A program made the position numbers and the translations under genes. The notes under the pieces were generated by a model. That model did no database searches, had not been told where the DNA came from, and was given only the letters and a program-made list of their open reading frames with translations. Of a stretch of 7,698 bases of DNA, positions 1 through 6,300 are shown in pieces; positions within the stretch are counted from its first letter, which is position 1, and every line of letters starts with the position of its first letter. This DNA comes from Bacteriovoracaceae bacterium (lineage in GTDB: Bacteria > Bdellovibrionota > UBA1018): contig CANFHS010000114.1 of assembly GCA_947446835.1 (NCBI GenBank), positions 1 to 7,698 on the forward strand, written 5' to 3'.

Positions 1-1758
1 GCGGAGCAGGTCATCCTGGACCTCAATCACTGGGCCAGTGGGCAGGACTTCCTGGAACTGGGGGTCTTCGAGATCAGCCCCGATCATCGCTACCTGGCCT
101 TCTCGTTCGATCATGACGGAAGCGAGCACTACACGCTGCGCGTCCTGGAGATCGGGACCGGCCAGCTTTTGCCCGAGCAGATCGCGGACACCTCCAGCTC
201 GGCAGCCTGGGCATTGGACAGCCGCACGCTTTTTGTGACCCTGCTCGATGCGCAGGATCGGCCGGACCGCGTGCTCAGGCATCGCCTGGGAGAGCCCCAC
301 GCCGCCGACCAGCTGGTTTACCGCGAAACGGATCCCCGGTTTTTCGTGGATGTGGATTCGACCCGCAGCCGCGAGTACGTGGTGATCCACTCCTCGGGCA
401 AGATCACGAGCGAAGCCTGGTTCCTGCCGGCACGGCAGCCCCAGGCCGAGTTCCGGTGTGTTGAGCCCCGGCGGGAAGGGGTGGAGTATGCGGTGGATCA
501 CCTGGGAGAGGAATTCCTGATCCTCACCAACGTCGACCAGTGCCCGAATTTCCGGATCCTTTCGGCGCCTGTGACGGCTCCCGGGCGCTCGTCCTGGAAG
601 GAGCGTCTGGCCCACGACTCCGGCCGCTATCTGGTGGGTCTGGAGTGCTTCGAACAGGGCGTCGTGGTGTCCCTTCGCGAGAAGGGGCTCTCGGGGTTCC
701 TGGTCCTGGACCCCCGGACCTTCGAGTCGCGGCCGATCCGCTTTGATGAAGCGGCCTATGACGTCAGCTCGCTGGGCGGCGGGGACTGGCGCTCGCCGAC
801 GTTCCGGTTTGCCTACCAGTCCATGACCCGGCCGCCCCGCATCTTCGACTGCGCGTTCCAGGATCTGTCGCAGCAGCTTCGCAAGGAGCGCAAGGTGCCG
901 GGGTACGATCCTGGGCTCTACCGCTCGGAGCGCAGCTTTGCGCGCTCACCCGATGGCACCGAGGTTCCGGTCTGCCTGGTATATCGGCACGGCACTCCGC
1001 GCGACGGGACCGCGCCGGTCGTGCTCTACGGATACGGAGCGTACGGGGCGTCCACCGACCCGACCTTCTCTTCGGCCCGGATCAGCCTCCTGGACCGGGG
1101 TTTCGTCTGGGCCATCGCGCAGATCCGCGGAGGCTCGGAGCTGGGGCGCCACTGGTACGACGACGGAAAGTTCCTGAAGAAGCAGAACAGCTTCACGGAT
1201 TTCGCGTCCGCGGCCGAGCACCTCATCGCCGCGGGATGGGCCAGGCCCGGAGGCATCGCCATCGTGGGCGGCAGCGCCGGCGGCCTCCTGGTGGGAGCGG
1301 TGCTGAACCAGCGGCCCGGGCTTTTCCGCGCGGCCGTGGCCCTGGTGCCCTTCGTGGATGTCGTGAACACGATGCTCGATGACAGCTTGCCGCTGACGCC
1401 GCTCGAATACGACGAGTGGGGCAATCCGGCGGCCGAAGACTACTACCGCGCGATGCGCGCATATTCGCCCTACGACAACGTGTCAGCCCAGGTTTATCCG
1501 CACCTGTTGATCACGGCCGGGCTCAATGATCCCAGGGTCACCTACTGGGAACCTGCCAAGTGGTGCGCCCGCCTTCGGGACCGCGGGTTGGGCGACGGGC
1601 TCCTGTTGCTGCACACCGAAATGGGCGCGGGTCACGGAGGAGCCTCGGGCCGTTACGACTCGCTCAAGGAATGGGCCCTGATCTGGGCCTTCCTGCTCAA
1701 GGCCTTCAGCGCGCCATCTCCAGCAGCTCGGCCGCATTCTCCAGGCTCTTGCGGGTGA
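1..1758 (+). CDS. ptrB: Oligopeptidase B (S9A prolyl oligopeptidase family), 5'-truncated by window edge
   Basis: This is a cytosolic-type serine peptidase of the prolyl oligopeptidase family that cuts short peptides, classically after Arg or Lys. The frame is open from base 1, so the gene starts outside the window. An internal TTG at 169 is not the start, because codons 1-56 already read like family sequence (EQVILDLN, then FEISPDHRYLAFSFD). Codons up to about 300 form the beta-propeller region and the rest is the alpha/beta-hydrolase domain. The nucleophile Ser is codon 425 in GGSAGG, the Asp is codon 510 in AGLNDPRV and the His is codon 545 in GAGHGG. The spacings of 85 and 35 residues match those I recall for E. 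coli OpdB (S532, D617, H652), which implies roughly 107 missing N-terminal residues. The acidic S1 region reads LEYDEWGNP. The last 53 bp overlap the convergent recN end. A generic S9A peptidase is the only alternative; the WEPAKW and EWGNP motifs favour OpdB. Confidence 0.93.
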   Translation, partial: AEQVILDLNHWASGQDFLELGVFEISPDHRYLAFSFDHDGSEHYTLRVLEIGTGQLLPEQIADTSSSAAWALDSRTLFVTLLDAQDRPDRVLRHRLGEPHAADQLVYRETDPRFFVDVDSTRSREYVVIHSSGKITSEAWFLPARQPQAEFRCVEPRREGVEYAVDHLGEEFLILTNVDQCPNFRILSAPVTAPGRSSWKERLAHDSGRYLVGLECFEQGVVVSLREKGLSGFLVLDPRTFESRPIRFDEAAYDVSSLGGGDWRSPTFRFAYQSMTRPPRIFDCAFQDLSQQLRKERKVPGYDPGLYRSERSFARSPDGTEVPVCLVYRHGTPRDGTAPVVLYGYGAYGASTDPTFSSARISLLDRGFVWAIAQIRGGSELGRHWYDDGKFLKKQNSFTDFASAAEHLIAAGWARPGGIAIVGGSAGGLLVGAVLNQRPGLFRAAVALVPFVDVVNTMLDDSLPLTPLEYDEWGNPAAEDYYRAMRAYSPYDNVSAQVYPHLLITAGLNDPRVTYWEPAKWCARLRDRGLGDGLLLLHTEMGAGHGGASGRYDSLKEWALIWAFLLKAFSAPSPAARPHSPGSCG

Positions 1759-3379
1759 GCTTGGGCCCGCCGAGCATGCGGGCCAGCTCTTCGCGGCGCT
1801 CCGGAAGCTCCAGCACCACCACCTCCGTCAAGGTGTGGTCGCCCCGGGTGCTCTTCTTCACCACCATGTGGTGGTCGGCAAAGCTGGCCACCTGGGGCAG
1901 GTGGGTGATGCAGATGACCTGGTTGTAGGAGGCCACGCTCTTCAGCTTCTTGCCCACCTCGAAGGCGGTCTGGCCTCCGATCCCCGAGTCGATCTCATCG
2001 AAAAGGTAGACCCCGATTCCGCCCCGGTCGGCGATCACCCGGCGGATGGCCAGCATGAGCCTGGAAAGCTCGCCGCCGGAGGCGACCTTGCCCAAGGGAC
2101 GCGCCTGGTCGCCGCGGTTGGTCTGGACGATGTACTGGATCTGGTCCATTCCCGTGGCGTTCCATTCGTCGAGCTCGGCCCTGGGCTGAAGGTCGATCTG
2201 GAAGCGGGCTTCTCCCATCTTCAGGTCCTTGAGTTCGGCCGTGACCGAAAGCGCCAGGCCTTCGGCCACCTGGGAGCGGGACCGTGAAAGTGCCTTGGCC
2301 TGGGCCCTGAGCAGGCTCTCGGTGGCGTCCAGCTCCTCCTGGAGCGCTTCGAGGCGGTCTTCCAGCTGGCCCAGCTCCGAGTTCTCGGACTCCAGCTGGT
2401 TCAGCCGATCGAGCATCTCGCGCAGGGTCGGTCCGTACTTGCGTCGCAGATCCGCCAGGAGAGCCAGGCGCTCCTGGACCTGCTCCAGACGGCCCGGATC
2501 CAGATCGATGGAACGTGCATAGCGCCCGAGCTGCAGGGAAGCTTCCTCCAGCTCGGCCAGCGCGCGCGCCAGTCCTTCTTCGACGGGGCGCACGGCCTGG
2601 TCCAGGGCGCTGAGCTGGCGGACCTTCTGGCTTGCCGAGCGAAGGCCGTCGAGCAGGCTCTCCTCGTCGCCATCCAGCGACCGGGACACGGCGTCGGCGG
2701 CCTGGAGACGCGCTTCAGCGGACTGGAGCAGCTGTTTTTCAGCCTGGAGCTCCACGTCTTCGCCCTCCCTCAGGTCGGCGTCGCGAAGCTCCTGGATCTG
2801 GAAGCGCAGGAAGTCCGCGCGGCGCACGCGCTCGGCTTCGGCCGAAACCAGCGTCTCGCGCTCCCGCGACAGCGAGCGGAACCGCTGGTGGGTCAGCGAA
2901 AAACCGCGCGTGGTTTCGGAAAGTCCCCCGTAACGGTCCAGAAGCTCCAGTTGGGTATTGGGCTTGAGCAGCGACTGGTGCTCATGCTGGCCGCACAGGT
3001 CCACCAGGCCCTCGCAAAGCTCCTGCAGCAGCGTCAGCGTGGCCAGCTCGCCATTCACGTAGATGCGGTGCTTGCCATCGCGGCGGATGGTGCGCTTGAT
3101 GAGCAGCTCGTTGCCGGCCAGGGCGATGCCCAGGCGTTCGAGCCTGGGCCTGAGCCACGGGATCTCTGTGATGTCGAAGAGTCCCTGGACCACGGCTTCC
3201 TCGCAGCCCGCCCGCACCAGCTCGGTGTTCGCGCGGCTGCCCAGGATCAGGGAGATGGCCTCGATTATGATCGACTTGCCCGCACCCGTCTCGCCCGAAA
3301 GGATGTTCAGGCCCGACCGGAAGGGGATTTCGGCCGAATCGATGACGGCCACGTTCCGGATGGTCAGGGTTTCCAGCAT
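1706..3379 (-). CDS. recN: DNA repair protein RecN
   Basis: RecN is an SMC-like ATPase that acts early in double-strand break repair by binding and bridging DNA ends. The 557-aa product is close to the usual length of about 550. The N-terminus MLETLTIRNVAVID is typical. Walker A GETGAGKS lies at residues 29-36. The middle, about 155-375, is charged, Leu/Glu/Arg-rich coiled coil. The ABC signature SGGELS is at 434-439, Walker B and D-loop DEIDSG at about 461-466, and the switch ITHLPQVASFADHH at about 491. All ATPase elements are intact. The ATG start is 2 bp downstream of the nadK stop and is preceded by GAGGG with a 7-nt spacer, so recN is probably transcribed with, and possibly coupled to, nadK. 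Its 3' end overlaps the convergent peptidase gene by 53 bp. I see no LexA-type operator directly upstream, as that region is nadK coding sequence. Confidence 0.97.
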   Translation of the reverse strand: MLETLTIRNVAVIDSAEIPFRSGLNILSGETGAGKSIIIEAISLILGSRANTELVRAGCEEAVVQGLFDITEIPWLRPRLERLGIALAGNELLIKRTIRRDGKHRIYVNGELATLTLLQELCEGLVDLCGQHEHQSLLKPNTQLELLDRYGGLSETTRGFSLTHQRFRSLSRERETLVSAEAERVRRADFLRFQIQELRDADLREGEDVELQAEKQLLQSAEARLQAADAVSRSLDGDEESLLDGLRSASQKVRQLSALDQAVRPVEEGLARALAELEEASLQLGRYARSIDLDPGRLEQVQERLALLADLRRKYGPTLREMLDRLNQLESENSELGQLEDRLEALQEELDATESLLRAQAKALSRSRSQVAEGLALSVTAELKDLKMGEARFQIDLQPRAELDEWNATGMDQIQYIVQTNRGDQARPLGKVASGGELSRLMLAIRRVIADRGGIGVYLFDEIDSGIGGQTAFEVGKKLKSVASYNQVICITHLPQVASFADHHMVVKKSTRGDHTLTEVVVLELPERREELARMLGGPKLTRKSLENAAELLEMAR

Positions 3380-3381
3380 GG

Positions 3382-4320
3382 TCAGTCCCTCATCCCGAAC
3401 TTGAGCTTCTCGCGAAGCAGGCTGAAGTAGTCGCGTGAAGGCGTCGAGATCAGTTTCAGCGAATGGCGCTTGAAGCGCCGGATGGTCACGCAGTCATCCT
3501 CGCGCAGGTCTACCGCATCCTGCCCGTCCAGGGTCAGGAGCACGTGACCCGGACGCTGGGTCAAGGTCAGCTCGATCTCGGCCGAATCCGACACGACCAG
3601 TGGCCGCTGGGTGAGACTGTGCGGGCAGATCGGCGCCAGCACGAGCGCGGGCAGGTCGGGGGTGAGGATGGGGCCGCCCGCCGCCAACGAGTAGGCGGTC
3701 GAGCCCGTGGGAGTGCTCACGATCAGCCCGTCCGCGCGCACCGTGTTCACGTACTGCTTGTTGATGGCGATCTGGATGCCGATGATGCGGGCGATGGCGC
3801 CCTTCGAGATGACGGCGTCGTTGACGACCGGACCCTGGAAAATGACCTTGTTCTTGCGCCGGAGGGTGACCTCCAGGAGCGACCTCTCGCTGATCACGGG
3901 CGGTTTGCCGCGGAGCAGCGACTGCATCATCTCGAACACTTCGGTGCGCTTGATTTCGGTCAGGAATCCCAGCTGCCCCATGTTCACGCCCATGACCGGC
4001 ACGCTGTGGGTCCGCATCAGGCGGGCCACCGAGAGGTAGGTCCCGTCGCCGCCGAAGACCACGATCAGGTCGGCCCGGCTCGGCATCCGGTCCTTCTCGA
4101 CCACCTCCACGCGGGGCTTGGCCTGGCGCTTCTGTGCTCCATCCTGCTTGAGCTGGGTCTCCAGCAGCTTGACCACGGAGCGGCTTTCCGAAGCGAAAAC
4201 CACGGTTTTCCCCTCGGAAAGGACGTACTGGGCGACTTCGGCTGCCAGCTGGGCGGCCTCGACGTGATGGTGCTTGATGATGAAGCCGATTCTTCTTATG
4301 ACCATGGTGCCCGCGAGCAT
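3382..4320 (-). CDS. nadK: NAD kinase
   Basis: NAD kinase phosphorylates NAD to NADP in the cytosol and is the sole de novo source of NADP(H) in most bacteria. The 312-aa product is slightly longer than the usual 290-300. The N-terminal Rossmann-like domain carries the diagnostic GGDGT at residues 90-94, then GVNMGQLGFLTE at 111-122. NDAVI at 168-172 and DGLIVSTPTGSTAYSLAAGG at 197-216 bind the dinucleotide. The C-terminus (LDGQDAVDL, then IRRFKRHSLKLI) is also typical. The start is uncertain: ATG at 4320 gives MLAGTMVIRRIGF, while ATG at 4305 gives MVIRRIGF, which looks more like family N-termini. Neither has a strong Shine-Dalgarno sequence. It is the first gene of a nadK-recN operon, an arrangement seen in many bacteria, and it diverges from rarA across about 30 bp. 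Confidence 0.96.
   Translation of the reverse strand: MLAGTMVIRRIGFIIKHHHVEAAQLAAEVAQYVLSEGKTVVFASESRSVVKLLETQLKQDGAQKRQAKPRVEVVEKDRMPSRADLIVVFGGDGTYLSVARLMRTHSVPVMGVNMGQLGFLTEIKRTEVFEMMQSLLRGKPPVISERSLLEVTLRRKNKVIFQGPVVNDAVISKGAIARIIGIQIAINKQYVNTVRADGLIVSTPTGSTAYSLAAGGPILTPDLPALVLAPICPHSLTQRPLVVSDSAEIELTLTQRPGHVLLTLDGQDAVDLREDDCVTIRRFKRHSLKLISTPSRDYFSLLREKLKFGMRD
3387..3391 (-). promoter_or_regulatory. Shine-Dalgarno sequence of recN, inside nadK
   Basis: On the minus strand this reads GAGGG, 7 nt before the recN ATG, and it lies in the last codons of nadK (...GMRD stop). It supports the ATG at 3379 as the recN start and suggests that ribosomes finishing nadK can pass to recN. Confidence 0.6.
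4274..4302 (+). promoter_or_regulatory. Possible sigma70-like promoter for rarA, inside the nadK 5' end
   Basis: TTGATG (4274-4279) and TATGAC (4297-4302) are separated by 17 bp, each matching the -35 and -10 consensus at 4 of 6 positions. A transcript would begin near 4309, about 40 nt before the rarA TTG. The elements sit over nadK codons on the other strand, as they must because the divergent gap is only about 30 bp. This is a pattern match only; the organism's promoter consensus is unknown. Confidence 0.3.
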
Positions 4321-4337
4321 AAGCCACTGGCAAAAGC

Positions 4338-4345
4338 AAAGGAAG
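4338..4345 (+). promoter_or_regulatory. Shine-Dalgarno sequence that sets the rarA TTG start
   Basis: AAAGGAAG lies 5 nt before the TTG at 4351 (7 nt from its AGGA core). It is the only purine-rich ribosome site near the point where RarA homology begins, so it decides the start. The reading frame is open far upstream, to at least 3463, but that stretch is antisense to nadK. Confidence 0.7.
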
Positions 4346-4350
4346 TACCC

Positions 4351-5712
4351 TTGTCAGTCGACCTTTTTGAACATGCCGAGAGCGAGGAGGCGACCTCCGG
4401 GCCGCCTTCCGGACCGCTGGCCAACCGGATGCGTCCCCGGAATCTGGACGATTTTTTCGGTCAGGAAAATGTCCTGGGACCGGGCAAGCCGCTTCGTCGC
4501 TGGGTCGAGACGGACCGGGTGCCTTCTATGGTGCTGTGGGGACCTCCCGGCTGCGGCAAGACGACCTTGGCCCGGATCATTGCCCAGCAGACCCGTTTCA
4601 ACTTTGAAAGCCTGAGCGCGGTGCTGTCGGGGGTCAAGGACATCAAGGAGGCGGTGGAGCGTGCCAAGCAGTCCAGGCGGTTGTCCGGCCGGCGCACGCT
4701 GCTCTTCGTGGACGAGATCCACCGCTTCAACAAGAGCCAGCAGGACGCGCTCCTGCCCCACGTGGAGGACGGCACGTTCACCCTGATCGGAGCCACGACC
4801 GAAAATCCTTCCTTCGAGCTCAATCGGGCGCTGCTTTCGCGGGTGCGGGTCATCCGGCTCGAGAACCTTTCCCCGCAGGCGCTGGAACGGATCCTCCAGG
4901 AGGCCCTGCGCGACGCGGTCCGTGGGCTGGGAGGAATCCTGCGTCTTTCGCCCGAGGCGGTTTCCTGGGTGGCCGCCACCAGCGAAGGCGATGCGCGACG
5001 CGCGCTGACGGCCCTCGAGACCATCGCCCTGTACGCCGGTGCGGACCCTGCGGTCCCGGAGCTCTCGCTCGACGGAGCCCGCGCCGCCCTGGAGAGTTCG
5101 CTGGAGCGTCAGCCCATTCCCTACGACAAGGCCGGGGAAGAGCACCACAACGTGGTTTCGGCGTTCATCAAGAGCATCCGAACCAGTGACCCCGATGCGG
5201 GCCTGTACTACCTGGCGCGCATGCTGGAGGGAGGCGAGGATCCGCTGTTCATCGCGCGCCGTCTGGTCATCTTGGCCTCCGAGGACGTCGGCAATGCCGA
5301 CCCACGCGCCATCCAGGTGGCCGTGGCCGCGATGCAGGCGGTGGACCTGATCGGATTGCCCGAAGGGCGCATCAGCCTGGCGCAGGCGGTGACCTATCTG
5401 GCCTCGGCTCCCAAGTCCAACGCCAGCTACTCGGGCATCAACGACGCCATTGCGGAAGTCCGGGCCAGCGGCGCGCTGCCGGTGCCCCTTCACCTTCGCA
5501 ATGGGGTCACGGGCCTCATGAGGGCCGAGGGATACGGGCAGGGCTACCGGTACGCGCACGATGACCCGCGCGCGGCCCTGGAGCAGGAGCACCTGCCGGA
5601 GGCCTTGCGGGGAAGGCGCTTTTACGAGCCCAAGGATTCGGGTCTGGAACGCCAGATCCGGGAAAGCCTCCAGGCCCGCAGGCGTGCCCGGGGCGCAGGC
5701 GAACCCGGTTGA
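4351..5712 (+). CDS. rarA: Replication-associated recombination protein A (RarA/MgsA, AAA+ ATPase)
   Basis: RarA is a tetrameric AAA+ ATPase related to clamp loaders and eukaryotic WRNIP1/Mgs1. It acts at stalled forks and single-strand gaps. From the TTG at 4351 the protein is 453 aa, matching the family's usual length of about 450. N-terminal PLANRMRPRNLDDFFGQ (residues 22-38) is a family hallmark. Walker A GPPGCGKT is at 64-71, Walker B LLFVDEIHRFNK at 117-128, sensor 1 GATTENPSFELN at 147-158, and LLSR with the likely arginine finger at about 161-164. The C-terminal assembly domain shows YDKAGEEHHN (258-267), EDVGNADP (311-318) and YLASAPKSN (349-357). The longer upstream open frame is rejected because it mirrors nadK. 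The gene diverges from nadK and converges on the 192-aa gene with a 9-bp gap. The N-terminal residues SVDLFEHAESEE precede the core and are variable in this family. Confidence 0.96.
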   Translation: MSVDLFEHAESEEATSGPPSGPLANRMRPRNLDDFFGQENVLGPGKPLRRWVETDRVPSMVLWGPPGCGKTTLARIIAQQTRFNFESLSAVLSGVKDIKEAVERAKQSRRLSGRRTLLFVDEIHRFNKSQQDALLPHVEDGTFTLIGATTENPSFELNRALLSRVRVIRLENLSPQALERILQEALRDAVRGLGGILRLSPEAVSWVAATSEGDARRALTALETIALYAGADPAVPELSLDGARAALESSLERQPIPYDKAGEEHHNVVSAFIKSIRTSDPDAGLYYLARMLEGGEDPLFIARRLVILASEDVGNADPRAIQVAVAAMQAVDLIGLPEGRISLAQAVTYLASAPKSNASYSGINDAIAEVRASGALPVPLHLRNGVTGLMRAEGYGQGYRYAHDDPRAALEQEHLPEALRGRRFYEPKDSGLERQIRESLQARRRARGAGEPG

Positions 5713-5721
5713 ACCCGGATC

Positions 5722-6300
5722 TCAGTTGGCGAGCTTGCTGGCCAGGACCGGAAGCGCTTCGGTCCGCCAGGACTCGAAAAGCTCGGGAAGGCGGCTGGCC
5801 AGGATCATGTCCCGCCGCGTGGCCGAAATGCCGCTTTCGGCCTGCCGGATCAGGTCGCGAAGCAGGTGTTTCAGTTCGGTGATCTTGGACTCGTTCTCCG
5901 GGCCCATGCCTTCACCGCCCAGCACCATGCCGATCTGGTGAAGGGAGTCGGTCAGCACCGAGACGCCGTCGATCAGCCGGGTCAGGTTCGGGGTGCCCAC
6001 GCATTGCACCGAGACTCCCGCCAGCTCGTCCAGGAATGGATCGAGCATCTGGAGGGTCTCGCTGGCCAGGGTCCTGGCATCCATCATGTCGATCTCGACC
6101 GAGTCGATTTCCTGGAGGGGGATCCCGGAAAGCGCGTCCTCATCGCCTTCTCCGAGCGCGATGCCGTTCACCCGCACCTCCGACACCACCTTTCCACCCA
6201 CCGCGATCCGGGAGTGGACGTGGCCCATCAGGTTGCCGAAGTGCTCGAGGCCCTCGGCAGGCATGTCCTGGCCCTGTCCGTTGATCTCGAAGCGGTTCAT
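5722..6300 (-). CDS. Uncharacterised 192-aa protein coupled to the GT9 gene
   Basis: I do not recognise this family. The product is acidic, with no signal peptide, no membrane segment and a single Cys, so it is probably cytosolic. Residues 28-75 alternate like beta strands (HSRIAVGGKVVSEVRVNG, then IDSVEIDMMD). From about residue 76 the sequence looks helical (LASETLQMLDPFLDELAG, then ITELKHLLRDLIRQAE), ending in a basic/hydrophobic helix. The ATG overlaps the stop of the upstream GT9 gene as ATGA and has AGGAAGG 9 nt upstream, so it is well expressed by position and probably translationally coupled. Base composition matches its neighbours and the frame is intact over 579 bp, both of which support a real gene. 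A partner role with the GT9 extension is inference from coupling only. The 3' end faces rarA across 9 bp. Confidence 0.8.
   Translation of the reverse strand: MNRFEINGQGQDMPAEGLEHFGNLMGHVHSRIAVGGKVVSEVRVNGIALGEGDEDALSGIPLQEIDSVEIDMMDARTLASETLQMLDPFLDELAGVSVQCVGTPNLTRLIDGVSVLTDSLHQIGMVLGGEGMGPENESKITELKHLLRDLIRQAESGISATRRDMILASRLPELFESWRTEALPVLASKLAN

Noticed and set aside
169..1758. TTG at 169 as the start of the peptidase gene
   Set aside because: Codons before it, back to base 1, continue oligopeptidase B homology, so the gene is simply cut by the window edge.
1861..1876. Inverted repeat around ACCACC/GGTGGT in recN, possible regulatory hairpin
   Set aside because: It encodes the conserved DHHMVVKK stretch of RecN, and the symmetry follows from His-His and Val-Val codons.
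3494..4339. Minus-strand open frame (281 codons) in another frame of nadK
   Set aside because: It is Arg/Gly/Pro/His-dominated with no motifs, while nadK in the neighbouring frame is clearly the real gene.
3463..4350. In-frame upstream extension of rarA that would give a 749-aa protein
   Set aside because: It is antisense to nadK, is rich in His/Asp/Arg/Gly shadow composition with no family features, and a good Shine-Dalgarno plus TTG sits exactly where RarA homology begins.
4321..4390. Minus-strand promoter for nadK, such as TTCAAA or CTGACA as -35
   Set aside because: No acceptable -10 occurs at 16-18 bp from either element; matches were too poor to list as a feature.
4354..5592. Long minus-strand open frame (412 codons) opposite rarA
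   Set aside because: rarA carries every AAA+ motif in its own frame. The minus frame is the low-stop antisense typical of GC-rich genes, with shadow-like composition.
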